A stretch of 64,000 bases of DNA from Rhynchopus sp. YZ270_cl-10 (GCA_964035575.1 OZ037890.1:62001-126000); one strand, 5' to 3'; positions 1 to 10,571 are shown, numbered from the stretch's first letter. Translations and numbers: made by a program. The notes: generated by a model from the sequence alone, not told the origin.

Positions 1-159
1 CGTCACACGAAACACCTCTGTTGTATGTGTATGGAAAACGGAAGACAGCGCTGCTTTGTTGAAGAGCACGCAGAACACAAAAAGACAAACATCACACAGC
101 ACACACGGATGTGCAAAGAAGGACCCATCTCTCCTCTCCTGCATCACATCCCCATCAAG

Positions 160-356
160 GAGGTGGCGGCACTGGACCCTTCGGACCAGGTCCCTTTGGC
201 CCAGGCCCCACAGGCCCCTTCGGTCCTGGTCCTGGTCCGGGTCCCTTCACTGTTCCAGGTCCTGGAGGAGCCATTGTGCTGTTCTGGTTGTGTGGTGTGT
301 TGCTGTGTTTGCTGTGTTGGGGTATGTGGGTGGTCTTAGCTTGGGGTTTTCAATGA
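160..356 (+). CDS. Possible 3' exon of a Gly/Pro-rich membrane protein
   Basis: This plus-strand frame has no ATG, so it could only be the last exon of a gene starting left of the window. It reads a Gly-Pro-Phe/Gly-Pro-Gly tract of about 30 residues, then a hydrophobic stretch of about 25 residues rich in Leu, Cys and Trp, and stops at 356. A pyrimidine-rich acceptor ending in AG lies near 159-162, and a GTATGT donor-like site at 23. If real, it is the only plus-strand gene here and converges on the tripeptidase gene. The low-complexity Gly/Pro tract could also be chance. No function is inferred. Confidence 0.3.
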
Positions 357-461
357 AAAAACGGGGCACTTTTTTATTCTTATTTGTCAGATCTAACGAA
401 CATTTCCCAATCCGTGTCTGGCCCATTCCTCTCTCGTTGCACTTAAAACAATCAAACCCTA

Positions 462-1697
462 TCAGAGCTCTGCTGTCGCATATATCAAATCCTTCACCAT
501 ATCCTTCGCCGCAGTGAGACTTGCCACTGGGAGGAACTCTGTGTTGCAGTGAAAATTGTTCGACCCTGTGAAGAAGTTCGCAAACGGGAGACCACGGTCT
601 GCGAGCGCACAGCCGTCGTAACCTCCACGCATGCAAAACGGCTTCGGCACGATGCCAAGACGTTCCATGGACTGCAACATTATACTGTGCACATGGGGGT
701 GCTCGTCCAGGAGTGCCTTGGGGTTGGAGTACGTATCCTCAAGACTGAGCGTCGCAATGTCGCCGTGCACACGATTGATCTCCGCCACAGCGTCACGCAG
801 CAGTGTCTTGCGCTCCTCCATTGCCTCTGTGGTGAAGTACCGCAGGGTGATGTGTGCGTCAACAGACTGCGCGGTGCCCGTTATGTTCGACATGATCATC
901 GCCCCTTCCTCGCCTTCGGTAACCTCAAGGCGTTCCTCCTTTGGCAAGCGAGAGAGGACGTAGTCAGTGAGAACGTGGTTGGCATTGATGCACCGCCCCT
1001 TTGAGTTCATGGGGTGTGCGGGTTTGCCTTTGATAGTGAGAAACGCCTTTGCTGCGTACCACGTTTTGACTGCATATTCACCTACCGCGCATGCGTCTAG
1101 GCAATACCCAAAGTCCGGCTTGAATCTTGTCAGATCAACAGACTTCGCGCCGAGGAGGCCAATCTCTTCGTCAGGGAGGAATGCGAGGGCGACTGCCCCG
1201 TGGGGTTTGTCGGCTTGTTTGACCTCGTGGACAGCCTGCACGACTGCGGCTATGGCAGCCTTGTCGTCACCACCGAGAAGAGAGGTGCCGTCCGTCACTA
1301 CAATGTCGTCGTGGAGATGTGCCTGCAGCTGTGCCTCGGGGATGGTGACGCCGCCGTGCTGCAGGGTGATGCTGCCCCCAGCATAGTTCCTGATGATGTG
1401 TGCGTGCGTGTCGGTGTTGTAGTCCGGCGCAGTGTCGAGGTGTGGTGCAAACCCAACAGTCTTCTTAGCTTCGAACCCAGGCGTGGCAGGGAGCTCTGCG
1501 TACACGACACCCTTCTCGTCGGTGTGCACCGCAGCAAGGCCCAACCCGGTCAGCTCCTCTGCCAGAAGCGCAGCCAGCACCTCCTGTCCAGCGGTAGTCG
1601 GGACACGTACACCGATCTGCGACGCGTCGCTCGTAGTGTTAACCTTTGTGTACGCAAGGAAACGCGTCAGCTCAGGGGGGTCCTCCCTGGTGCACAT
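462..1697 (-). CDS. pepT: Peptidase T (tripeptide aminopeptidase, M20B)
   Basis: A cytosolic di-zinc aminopeptidase that removes the N-terminal residue from tripeptides. The 411-residue frame is the family's normal length and opens with an ATG. Metal-site motifs are in the expected order: HLDT (His86, Asp88), GGDDKAA (Asp144/145), PDEEIG (Glu177/178), LDA (Asp201), and the His in NFHCNTEF near the C-terminus. The dimerisation/lid segment contains AHPMNSKG, corresponding to HPGTAKG in bacterial PepT. There is no signal peptide or intron. PepT is best known from bacteria, so horizontal origin is possible but cannot be tested from one sequence. A pyrimidine tract ending in CTCAG lies about 16 nt upstream of the ATG. 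Confidence 0.95.
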   Translation of the reverse strand: MCTREDPPELTRFLAYTKVNTTSDASQIGVRVPTTAGQEVLAALLAEELTGLGLAAVHTDEKGVVYAELPATPGFEAKKTVGFAPHLDTAPDYNTDTHAHIIRNYAGGSITLQHGGVTIPEAQLQAHLHDDIVVTDGTSLLGGDDKAAIAAVVQAVHEVKQADKPHGAVALAFLPDEEIGLLGAKSVDLTRFKPDFGYCLDACAVGEYAVKTWYAAKAFLTIKGKPAHPMNSKGRCINANHVLTDYVLSRLPKEERLEVTEGEEGAMIMSNITGTAQSVDAHITLRYFTTEAMEERKTLLRDAVAEINRVHGDIATLSLEDTYSNPKALLDEHPHVHSIMLQSMERLGIVPKPFCMRGGYDGCALADRGLPFANFFTGSNNFHCNTEFLPVASLTAAKDMVKDLIYATAEL

Positions 1698-1868
1698 TGT
1701 TGTACTTTCCTTCTGAGATGTGATCGGTGGGTGGAGGGTGGAGGGTGGAGGTGGTGGTGGATGGATAAACTACTTTGAAAACTGCGATTTTTTTTTGGGT
1801 TCGGAACTTCGTTGACCCAACCAAACAAGCCCCAAAAAAATGCAAAATATCCTGTAATTCGTTGAAAT

Positions 1869-4121
1869 TTATTGGAAGTTTCGCGGGTTGCACATGGGTA
1901 CGGAACCTTTGCTGAGATGCGCGTAGTAGAGCTGCTCGTACTCACGGAAGTAGCCCAGCATGCACCACACCTGCGCCTCTGACGTCTGCACCGCTGTCTC
2001 CTTATGCGACGACAGGAAGACGTGCTCCTCCTCCTCCCCCGCCACTGCACCTCTATCACCTCTATCGCCCTCATCCCTGCCCGCACCCTGCAGCGCCCCC
2101 GCAAGCGCCGTGTACACCGCGTACTTGGCACTGAAGAAGACGTTCTCCGTTGCGTAGTCCTGTTTGATGCCTTGGTGGCGTACGGCCTCTTCATAGTGGT
2201 GCATGGCACGCAGGAGGATGCCTGCTTTGTACGTCTGCATCAGGCCGTCTTTGTTGTTGAGGCTGGCGAGGGTCGTCAGGATGTGGAGCGGTGGTGATGC
2301 ACCAGGGAGGTGGGTGGTGGGGGTGGGGTCTGTACTGGCGCTTGCGGTGCTGTGGTGGACCAGGGCACGCATGGCGTCGTTGATGTGTGTAAAGACGTCG
2401 ACCTTGCGGATGTGGTAGTCCAGACTCTCTGAGGTGGTCAGCATGTAGGATAGCGCGAGGAGCGCGGCACCGTGGCAGTCGAGGAACATCCACCTCCTCT
2501 CATGCACTGAGCACGCATAAAACGCAGCACCTTTCTGCGTCTCCCGCATGCCCAGCAACACATCCACAAAGAGACGCAGCTTCTCCACGAGCCCTGCGTA
2601 GTGTGGTGTACCTTTGTTCGACAGCGCAAGCTTGATGGTCGCAATGAGAACATAGGAGTGGCTGCGGAGCGACACCTCGGTATGTTCTGTGCCATCCCCA
2701 TTGAGGAAGTTCGCGGTGTACGCTTCAAGGTGGTCGAGACACCATGTATTGTAGAGTGAAGCGGTTTGTGCGAGGTGTGCTGCAGAGGATGCATCAGTGT
2801 TATATGCGCCTTTCTTCGCAAAGTACGCAAACGAGGCGACGCTGGACAGCGCAGCACCGTAGTCCGTCGCAAGCGAAGCGTCTGTCAGGTCTGTCTCCGA
2901 TTCAATCCGTGCAAACAGCGCAGCATACGGCATGGTCCCATACAGCCCACCCCGCGTCAGCAACGACACCTCGGTTGCTGTGTAGGCTGCCCCAGCAGCA
3001 AGCTCTGCCACACCGTACACTGTCTCCACCCTCGCTATTCTGTTCCACTCCTCCACAACGCGCACACCCTGCAGCGTCGCATCACGACACAACACATGAT
3101 GCCCATACGCCTCCCCCATCCTCGCTTCCGGCAACACCGAAAACCACTCCAACCCCTCCACAGCCAAGCCCTCCTGCACCTGCCCCTTCCCATTGCACAC
3201 CACCTCCTCCCCACGCTGCTTGCGGCATACCCTCCGGTAGGTGGCGTCCTCCAGATAGCTGCGCACAATGGTGACCTGTATGTCACGCAGTGGGGTGGCA
3301 GCCAGGTTTGTCACTGTGATGGACACATTGGTGAGAGGTGTGTTGGGACGGATGGTGTGGCGGCAGGCGATGTGCGCAAGGTCAGCACCGTTGCTACGAA
3401 GGGTCGCTGTGAACAGTACTGTGATGATACCGTCTTCGAGGTGGATTTCTGATGTTGCGCCATCATCATCACTGCTGTATGCTGTCGACTCTGCCTCTCT
3501 CATGCGGAACGCTGCTTTGAACCCCTGCCACCTCAATGCCGCTATCTCCCTCCCATCCTCCCGACACAACCCACTGCGAAGGTATTGCTTTGTCACATCG
3601 CCATAATACGCTACCATGCTGTTGTGCACCGAAAAGGTTTTGGGCGCCATGCTGTCAATGCTCAGTGCAGTGGCCTCACGTCGTCGGCCCCTCCGCAGCA
3701 CGCCGTCCTGGGAGACGGAGTGGACGTACCGCAGCATCGCTTCTGCTGTGTCGCGGAAGTGTTCGAACACTCCTGGGAGGATGAGCACCTCGAGCGCACG
3801 GAAGGTGTCGTCAGAATCGAACCACAAAGGATTGTCGCTGCGCACAACGCCTAAGGAGCCGTTGGTGCTTGCATATGTGTGGCGAAGGAGATGCCGCAGG
3901 GCCGGCAGTGTTCTGTTCATCGGTACATTGAGTGTCTGTGCAGGGCGTGCTGAACGGTATTGGTGGACAGGTATGCCGTCGCTGTCGAGGACTGTGTTGT
4001 ACTGCCGTATACACGGTGCAACGGGGCATGTGTCGCCCAAATCTGCGACACTAAAGAACAGTGCAAAGAACACAAACACAGCCAAGCAAAGATGCGTCGC
4101 ATGCACACCCTCACATCGCAT
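1869..4121 (-). CDS. Membrane-anchored protein of unrecognised family, paralogue 1
   Basis: A 750-residue protein, one of three paralogues here. Residues about 8-28 are a hydrophobic signal or signal-anchor segment, so the rest should face the ER lumen or the outside. Shared blocks are: an N-terminal helical block with an aromatic-Asp motif followed by LEVLILPGVFE; a beta-rich middle; DYGAALSSVASFAYF; TWCLDHLEAY; RSHSYVLIATIKLALSNK; LDCHGAALLALSY; YKAGILLRA; and a C-terminal WCMLGYFREYEQLYY. Many conserved Trp, Asp, Glu and His residues and an apparent beta-sandwich followed by a helical domain recall carbohydrate-active enzymes, but this is inference. Its C-terminus runs about 10 residues past the other two, and its N-terminal linker lacks their long Ser/Thr/Pro or charged stretch. 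No intron is seen. Confidence 0.85.
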   Translation of the reverse strand: MRCEGVHATHLCLAVFVFFALFFSVADLGDTCPVAPCIRQYNTVLDSDGIPVHQYRSARPAQTLNVPMNRTLPALRHLLRHTYASTNGSLGVVRSDNPLWFDSDDTFRALEVLILPGVFEHFRDTAEAMLRYVHSVSQDGVLRRGRRREATALSIDSMAPKTFSVHNSMVAYYGDVTKQYLRSGLCREDGREIAALRWQGFKAAFRMREAESTAYSSDDDGATSEIHLEDGIITVLFTATLRSNGADLAHIACRHTIRPNTPLTNVSITVTNLAATPLRDIQVTIVRSYLEDATYRRVCRKQRGEEVVCNGKGQVQEGLAVEGLEWFSVLPEARMGEAYGHHVLCRDATLQGVRVVEEWNRIARVETVYGVAELAAGAAYTATEVSLLTRGGLYGTMPYAALFARIESETDLTDASLATDYGAALSSVASFAYFAKKGAYNTDASSAAHLAQTASLYNTWCLDHLEAYTANFLNGDGTEHTEVSLRSHSYVLIATIKLALSNKGTPHYAGLVEKLRLFVDVLLGMRETQKGAAFYACSVHERRWMFLDCHGAALLALSYMLTTSESLDYHIRKVDVFTHINDAMRALVHHSTASASTDPTPTTHLPGASPPLHILTTLASLNNKDGLMQTYKAGILLRAMHHYEEAVRHQGIKQDYATENVFFSAKYAVYTALAGALQGAGRDEGDRGDRGAVAGEEEEHVFLSSHKETAVQTSEAQVWCMLGYFREYEQLYYAHLSKGSVPMCNPRNFQ

Positions 4122-5370
4122 TGGCAGGATAAGAAGATATGATCTGAAGCTTGTTCAAAAGGTCTCCTGTCGTGGAGAAGTTGTGTCACCGGTCCAAAGA
4201 AATGTCAACGGAGTCAAAAGGTTCTAATGTAAAACTGAGAATTGGAGGTGTGTTGTGTATGCCCCTTTGGGGGTAAATCCTGTGGAGTTTTTCTTTGGGG
4301 GGGAGTGTGTGGTGATGCAATAAAAGGGTTTTCGGAATCCGCATGAAAATGGTCATCCACCCGAGATCTGACGCCACAGAATATGGCATCTATGACATTG
4401 CAGAAAACAGAGGCAAAGGCATTTGATGGACCTCAACGAAGCATGGACGTACAAGAAGGGAGGCCTTGGGGTGCACTGAAGGATCGCTGTGTGCGTGTGG
4501 AAGAAGGAAGGACACTCCGAGTGTGCACCTTTCGAAAGAAGTTGCCTTTTGAGAATAAAAGAACCGTTTTTTTTTTTCAACACAAAAAAGGGCCACCTAT
4601 GGACATTATTACCTAATAAAATCCTTTCCTACTCAAGTGTACATTTTGAGTAACACAAGAACGACCGCATCGGTGGAGTCCGTGGCGCGCCATTTGGGCG
4701 AATTGTAGGACCAGTGGCGCCTACACACAAAGACGATGGGGAGCGGGAGCGACGGGCGATTCCACTGCTTCAGAGGATGAGTACGTCGTGGAGAGTGCAG
4801 CATTGCAGTACGTGGTGAACATACGGTCGTGGCGAAGCGCTCGGGGGGGGTGGACTGCGACTTCGGAAGAGGGGGTCACACAGCCCGCACAGCAGCACCC
4901 CCAAGATGTGGCAGAGCCTCATGGCTCTGGGCTGACCTGGTGACAACAAGGGGGACTTTTTAATTTCTTTTTCTTTTTCTTTTTCGCTTTACGTTTCGTT
5001 GGCTCTTTTTCTTTTTTTGGTTTTTTTTTGTGGTTTTGGAGAGGAGAAAAAAAATTCTCTTGAGAGCGTACGGATGCCTCTTGGGAATTATGGTAGAATG
5101 CATAGGTCTTGGGTACGGAGAACACCTCGTCACCTGTACCAGAAGATGTGAAGCAAGAAGCCGCATTTTTTGAGTGACGTTTGAACCACTGCACAGCAAA
5201 AAGCATAACATCGTTGTATTATCTGGGAAGGTCTTTATTGGACCCGAGAATGGAAGGAGAATAAAGAAAGGGAGAAATAAAACTTAAATTCACAGAAAAA
5301 ACTTGCAGGAACATCGTTGAAAAGTCTTCTATTTCGCAAGATGAACACATAGTCAGTCAGTGGGGGAAAC

Positions 5371-5503
5371 GATCATGGGATGACAGTCTGGCCCACTAAG
5401 TATCTCTTACCTGGGTCGGAACTGTCGTTCTTGACATATTTTGGGTCCATACTGTCCAAAAGAGACTATACTTAGTGGGCCAGACTGTCCTTATCCCATC
5501 ATT
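5371..5503. mobile_element. MITE-like element with 22-bp perfect inverted ends
   Basis: The words GACAGTCTGGCC and GGCCAGACTGTC mark perfectly complementary 22-bp arms at about 5382-5403 and 5468-5489. Complementarity continues outward, with one 3-nt gap, through ATGGGAT to about 5371 and 5503. The core of about 65 bp has no coding capacity. This is a small non-autonomous DNA element or a stable hairpin; no clear target duplication was seen. Confidence 0.6.
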
Positions 5504-5514
5504 AAGATAAAGAA

Positions 5515-5558
5515 AGTTGACTTGAAATACAAAGCCCTCCCTCTCGTGAGAGTGTACC
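5515..5558 (+). repeat. Short oriented repeat S1, copy 1
   Basis: The S1 family opens with TTGACTTGAAATACAAAG, continues CCCTCTCGTGACAGTGTACC and, in full copies, ends about 90 bp later in GGACCCCCAACCATG. This copy carries only the first half and then runs into an S4 copy. Confidence 0.6.
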
Positions 5559-5576
5559 AAAAGAAAAGTTGGACAG

Positions 5577-5632
5577 TGCAAACGCCTCTCCAGACACCGT
5601 CGAACGCAGAGGAAGTAGTTCTCCGCGCAGAG
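5577..5632 (+). repeat. Short oriented repeat S4, copy 1
   Basis: The S4 family has GTGCAAACGCC, a variable loop, and a GGACGCAGGCG-like second arm, so it can fold on itself. This copy continues into AGTTCTCCGC, which is also found at the 34.4-kb copy. Confidence 0.5.
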
Positions 5633-5734
5633 TTATCAAAAAAAAATTAAACAGTGAGTATGCTCTCGTCCCACATATAAAAAAAAAAAGAGGACAAAAA
5701 ATTGTACCAAATATTTACGAAAAGAATTGAAGCA

Positions 5735-5765
5735 CAAAACGCCTCTGTGGACGCAGCAGGCGCCT
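5735..5765 (+). repeat. Short oriented repeat S4, copy 2
   Basis: A diverged copy, AAACGCCTCTGTGGACGCAG, in which the two arms lie almost adjacent. GGCGCC-containing hairpins follow to about 5805. Confidence 0.4.
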
Positions 5766-5956
5766 CGGACCACCCTGGTACCCAGGGCACAGGGCGCCAG
5801 ATGCTGGGTCTGACCCCCCCAAAAAAAGGTTCGCTGATGTTTCTTTTTTGCAAAAAGAAGAAATAATTATATCCCATGAGAGAAGTTTCATTACTTTTAG
5901 TTCACTTCAGGACACCGGGAAGAGCTTTGATGAGCTTAAGCCTCTAGCAGCACCAT

Positions 5957-6100
5957 GCAATGCAGCGACCGGCCGACGCCTGAAAATAGGCATGTCTGGA
6001 AAATCTGAGGCGTGGCTGAGGCGTACTTAACACTTACTTATTTTCAGCCACGCCTGTATCAGGCCTTAGCGAGGCTTGTTCGGCCTTGCTGCATTACTTT
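5957..6100. mobile_element. MITE family M3, copy 1
   Basis: The segment begins TGCAGCGACCGGCC and ends GGCCTTGCTGCA, giving imperfect inverted ends around a core of about 110 bp. Its left arm continues with CTGAAAATAGGCATGTCTGG, which reappears reverse-complemented in the copy at 6814-6924, so the two copies lie in opposite orientation. Exact ends are uncertain by a few bases. Confidence 0.5.
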
Positions 6101-6813
6101 CTCTTCCCAGGGAGTGAGAGAGGAGACGGTACGGTGTGCACTTCTGCTAGAGAGCACAGTAGAGGAAGGAGGTCATGATATTATGTAGAACAGCTCTGAG
6201 GCTCTGAGGCTGGCTGCCGCAATTGCCGGAACCCCAGAAAAAAAAAAAACTAACGCCTGACCTAAAAAAAGTGAAAGCTGTCGATGCAGGCACCTCTGAC
6301 TGACCCAATAAGATGCCAGCCCCGGATGAAAGCAAAAGTACCCTGCGGCCAACAACAGAAAATGTAAAAAAGGTTCCTCACCTTAAAAAAAGAAGAAGAA
6401 GTCATGCCAGCGCGCTTTCAGCAAGCACCCTCCTCTGACACACCTGATAGGTGTGCTGTCTGTGTCCCCAATCGGCCAGGGGTAGGAGTATATCCCTTAT
6501 AAAGTGTCAATAGAACACATTCACCAAAAGCACCAAGCCGTACCCTGATGCTGAGTAAAAAAAGGTACCAGTAAGATCGCAAAAAAAAACCCGGCTAGCC
6601 CACACAGAACCACACGAGCCGCCAGGGCGGTAGTGACAAGCTAAATAGTACGACCGGGTAGGTAAGGTAAAATTGTTCCGCTGCGCAATCCTCCTGTTTG
6701 AGGGATAATTGGCGACCGTACCGGTACTTATTTCTCCTTTAAAGCAAGCTTCGGAATAAAAAAAAACAAAAACAAAAAACAAAAACAAAGCATCCAATGA
6801 TTACCATATTATA

Positions 6814-6924
6814 CAACGAGGCCGAGTCGGCCTCGCTCAGGGACGACGTGATAGTAAATATTAGTACGCCTCAGATAGATTTTCCAGACATGCCTATTTT
6901 TCAGGCGCAGTCCGGCCTCGTTGC
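6814..6924. mobile_element. MITE family M3, copy 2, with 6-bp target duplication
   Basis: A 111-bp segment begins CAACGAGGCCGAG and ends CGGCCTCGTTGC. It is flanked on both sides by ATTATA (6808-6813 and 6925-6930), which I read as the target-site duplication. It has no coding capacity. Confidence 0.65.
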
Positions 6925-7382
6925 ATTATAGGTGACAGCGTATTTTCACCTTTTTTTAAATCATGTCGCGATGCTGAGATAGAATGGGGGAAAGTACGAA
7001 GATCTGATTGTATCCCGTTTTTTCTTTTTGACATACACGGTGGTCAGAAGAATGTGTACAAAGAGGCGTTTTTTTTGTGATTAAAAAACGGTATTTAAAA
7101 AAAAAAAAATGGCCACGTCGTGGGCTGGACCTAAAACTGCATCGGGGGTCCTTTCGGAGCACTTCCTCTCAAAACCCCTGTGCAGTATACAAAGGGGGGA
7201 AGTACAGACACCACCGAAGCCAGGACACCTCCCTGGGGCTCATTTACAATGATGAGAATATTAACCAAAAACCCCACACCAAGTGCGACTCTCACTCACA
7301 TCTGGCGGGCGCACTTTGGCATGTGCCTGTAAGGGCTGCCCTGATTGATCTTCTTAGAAAAACAAAAAAAAAAACAAAAATG

Positions 7383-7422
7383 AAACTTGAAATACAAAGC
7401 CTTCTCGTGGCAGTGTACCAGA
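7383..7422 (+). repeat. Short oriented repeat S1, copy 2
   Basis: ACTTGAAATACAAAGCC is followed by TCTCGTGGCAGTGTACC. After it, 7440-7500 resembles 6270-6330 (GATGCAGGCAC, CTGACCCA, GCCAGCC, CCGGATGAAAG), a further two-copy repeat in this spacer. Confidence 0.55.
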
Positions 7423-8297
7423 TTGAAAAATAAACTGTAGTTGTTGATGCAGGCACACCTCCGACTGACCCACTGTACAATGCCAGCCATCCGGATGAAA
7501 GACACAAAAAAAAGTAAAAAGATGCAGATAGAAAACATAAAAGGCGGATTCCATTTAAAAACACCACGTAAACCAAAAAAAAAACATTATTTTTAAAAAC
7601 CTCGTTCAATCTAAAAGGGTGGGGTAAAATAAGAAAACAATTAGAAGATGCTATTGCCTCTCTGTGCAGACATCTGTTTACCCATTATTTCGTTTGTGCG
7701 GGGATACGCTTGGGGGAGGGAGAGGTTTGTGGGAGTGGACCTGAGCCTTGCCGTGCTTGGTCACATTTAATAACATAATGGACATACCAACAAAATTGAT
7801 GTAGTTCTGTATTTTTCGCAGATAACAAAATACCTGGATACCACAATAACTTTTTAACTTACAGTTAGACACACGAACATCGGAGGGGGTAAAAACCCTC
7901 CTCAGAGAGAGATTTTGAAATCCCAAAATCCACCTATGTTTTTTACCCCACCGGTGTTTGTTGCCTTTCTGTAGAAGGAGGAATCTGAAGCAGTCTTCCC
8001 TCTCCCCTTACCCCCCGAAAAAACAAAATTACATATTAAACCATTTTTGTGGCTATAGAAGAATGTCAACATTCTGCATTTCAAATTGAAAAGCACATTG
8101 GGATCAACAATGTTACGGTAAAAAACAAAATACACACAATACACTACCCCTCAATATTCTCTTTTCTTTTTTTGACCAAAAAATCCTTCATAGAACAGAG
8201 AAACGATGCCTTTTTTGCGCATTCATTCTCTTCCACATTACAGCTAAAACCTATGAAGCACATGCACCTTTATCCCCAACCCCTGCCTCCACCCTGC

Positions 8298-10571
8298 TCA
8301 CCGTTTATGCAGGTACGAATAGTACGCCTCTTCATACTCTGGGAAGAACCCAAGCATGCACCACGGCTGCGTCTCGGAGTTCGTCTCGCCGCTGCGGAAG
8401 GATGTGACGCACTCTTTGTAGGGCTTGCTGTTGCCCTTCTTCTTGGAGCGTTTGGTGCGGTCCCTGATGGAGCTGCTGATGGAGGCGTATGCGTTGTATT
8501 TGACGAGCATCTTCTTTGCTTCGATTTCGGTCGACAGCCACAGCCCCTGGTCGCGGACAATCTCATCCAGCATGTTCAGCGCACGCAGGAACACGCCTGA
8601 TTTGAAGTTCCACATCATCCCGTCGTTCGCCCCATGGTCCGACACGGTGCTGCAGGATTCGATGAGGCCTGTGGACTCTTTCACAACGTTGACCCGCAGG
8701 TGGACGCGGAGTGCGTCGATAGCGTCGGAGAGCTTCTTGACAAGGGTGTCCTTTGAGACCATGAGCTCGAGGTGTTCGTAGCCGGCAATGAGGTAGGTGA
8801 CTGCGAGCATGGCGGCGCCGTGGCAGTCGAGGTACAGCCCGTTGATGGAGTTGCATTGGAACATGCCTCTGTCGCGGCCGCGTTTGTGGATCTGCATCGT
8901 CTGCAGCATGTTGACAGCGACGTTGAGTTTGAGCATAAGCGGGTTGTACACATCGGCGTTGCCTTTGTTCATGATAAGCAGCTTCACCATGGCAACAATG
9001 ACAAGAGAGTGGCCACGCAGGAAGATCTCCTTGAACTCCTTATCCATCTCGCCGTCGCTGTTGAGCACAAAGTTTGCCATATACGCGTCAATGTGCTTGA
9101 GACACCAGTTGTTGCACATATCGCCCTTGCGTTGTGCCTCTTCGCGTTCGTTATCGGCAAGCTTGTAGTGGTTGCCCTTAAGGAAGAAGGCAAAGGACGC
9201 AACACTCGACAGCTCTGCACCGTAGTCGTAGGAGATTGAGAAGTCGGTCAGCTCCTTGCGGTCTTCGATGGTTTTGAAGAGCTCGTCGTACGGCATGGTT
9301 TTGTACAGCCCGCCTGAGGTGAGCAGGGAGCGGTCCTCCACTGACAGGACTTGGTCCTTCTCGAGGACACTGCCACTGTCGCCGCCGTAGTGCATCTCGA
9401 TGCTGCGTGCCCTGTGCTCGGCGTGGTGGAAGATCACCTTGCGCAGCTGGTTGTGTCTCAGCAGTGTGTGGAAGCCGTACGCATACCCCATCTGTCCTTC
9501 CTGGTACAGCGTGAACCAGTCCAGCTTGTCGCCGGAGAGCTCGCTGATCGCGCGCACCACCGAGCAGCTTACATCCGCGCCTTCGACCTTCGAGCATATC
9601 CTTCGGAACTGAATGTTATCGTTGAAGCCCTTCTTCATGACGATGATCGCGTTCTCGATGCGCGTGTCTTGGATGTTCTTGACAGTCCCGAACATTCGTG
9701 TAATCGTCGTGTCGTCGCTGATGTGGTACTCCACAGAGGCCTCAATCATGTTCTCGTAGGTCAGTGCAAAGCGGACCACGATGGAGTGCAGCTTCTTCTC
9801 GACCTCTCTCTGGTAGCTTTCGATGGGCACGTCTTGTGTGGAGTACGTTTTGCCACCCGCATCGAAGGTGACGTGGAAGCCGGCGAAGGAGTTCATGACG
9901 GTCTGGTCGCGTCCGTCGTGGAAACGGTAGCCGGTGGCGATCTCGTTGTTGTTGATGTTGCCGTAGTGGTCCATGATGCCGTTGTAGGCACTGAAGGCTT
10001 CGTTTTCGCGGTTCTTCAGAACAATCATGTTGATAGACTGCCTACGCAGCATGAGGCCCTCCTTGCTCATGTGCATCACAAAGTCTAGCATGTCGTCCGC
10101 CTGCGAACGGTGCTCCTCATACACACCAGGCATAATGAACACCTCCAACGTCTTTGCGTTGTCGTCAATCCACCACCACCGGTCTCCCCCCATGTCCTCC
10201 TCCGTCTCCTTGCAAGCCGACCTGTCCCCAATCTTCCCCATCAGTTTGTCGGTTATGTGATTCAAGAAGGGTGTGGTTCGGGAGAAGTCTGTTTTCTTGG
10301 GCGCTTTGACTGCGGGCACCTCTGTTGCTGGTATTGGCACCGGCTCGCAGGGCTGTATGGGGGCAGATGTAGAGGATGTCGGTGCGGTTGTGGGTGTGGC
10401 TGTCGGGGCAGCTGTTGGGGAGGGGGTTGTGGGTGGCGGCACACAGGGCAGAGGCTCGGAAGGTGGCGGGCAGGTCAAACGCGTATTAGTAGAGGACATG
10501 AACATGACGAAAACGCTGCTCATCGCGACACACAGCAAGACACCCTTCGATGCCGGCATTGTGATCGGCAT
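8298..10571 (-). CDS. Membrane-anchored protein of unrecognised family, paralogue 2
   Basis: 757 residues from an ATG at 10571. A hydrophobic anchor spans about residues 8-26. A linker of about 60 residues rich in Pro, Thr and Ser follows (about 33-90) and looks like an O-glycosylatable stalk, so the globular part is probably held off an ER, Golgi or surface membrane. The conserved core starts near residue 131 with WWWIDDNAKTLEVFIMPGVY. It ends with WCMLGFFPEYEEAYYSYL just before the stop. Between them lie DYGAELSSVASFAFF, NWCLKHIDAYMANF, LRGHSLVIVAMVKLL and LDCHGAAMLAVTYL. The paired Asp residues after the Trp cluster, the HS pair and the DCH triad are candidate active-site positions because they are kept in all three paralogues; this is inference. 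Confidence 0.87.
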   Translation of the reverse strand: MPITMPASKGVLLCVAMSSVFVMFMSSTNTRLTCPPPSEPLPCVPPPTTPSPTAAPTATPTTAPTSSTSAPIQPCEPVPIPATEVPAVKAPKKTDFSRTTPFLNHITDKLMGKIGDRSACKETEEDMGGDRWWWIDDNAKTLEVFIMPGVYEEHRSQADDMLDFVMHMSKEGLMLRRQSINMIVLKNRENEAFSAYNGIMDHYGNINNNEIATGYRFHDGRDQTVMNSFAGFHVTFDAGGKTYSTQDVPIESYQREVEKKLHSIVVRFALTYENMIEASVEYHISDDTTITRMFGTVKNIQDTRIENAIIVMKKGFNDNIQFRRICSKVEGADVSCSVVRAISELSGDKLDWFTLYQEGQMGYAYGFHTLLRHNQLRKVIFHHAEHRARSIEMHYGGDSGSVLEKDQVLSVEDRSLLTSGGLYKTMPYDELFKTIEDRKELTDFSISYDYGAELSSVASFAFFLKGNHYKLADNEREEAQRKGDMCNNWCLKHIDAYMANFVLNSDGEMDKEFKEIFLRGHSLVIVAMVKLLIMNKGNADVYNPLMLKLNVAVNMLQTMQIHKRGRDRGMFQCNSINGLYLDCHGAAMLAVTYLIAGYEHLELMVSKDTLVKKLSDAIDALRVHLRVNVVKESTGLIESCSTVSDHGANDGMMWNFKSGVFLRALNMLDEIVRDQGLWLSTEIEAKKMLVKYNAYASISSSIRDRTKRSKKKGNSKPYKECVTSFRSGETNSETQPWCMLGFFPEYEEAYYSYLHKR

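Larger units (their letters stand above)
4122..8297. other. Gene-free spacer rich in short mobile elements
   Basis: No convincing coding frame is present between paralogues 1 and 2. The spacer holds a 22-bp-TIR mini-element, two copies of another inverted-repeat family, and copies of the short oriented repeats, each listed separately. A GC-rich island at about 4660-4925 stands out from the A/T-rich surroundings and may be a worn coding remnant; I could not assign it. Positions 7430-8290 show only A and T runs and low-complexity sequence. Confidence 0.7.

Noticed and set aside
549-1004. Plus-strand frames over the tripeptidase and other genes
   Set aside because: They are shadows of minus-strand GC-rich coding sequence without domain content.
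5957-6924. One 970-bp element with long inverted ends
   Set aside because: Each end is itself a small inverted-repeat unit, and the right one has its own 6-bp target duplication, so these are two separate copies.
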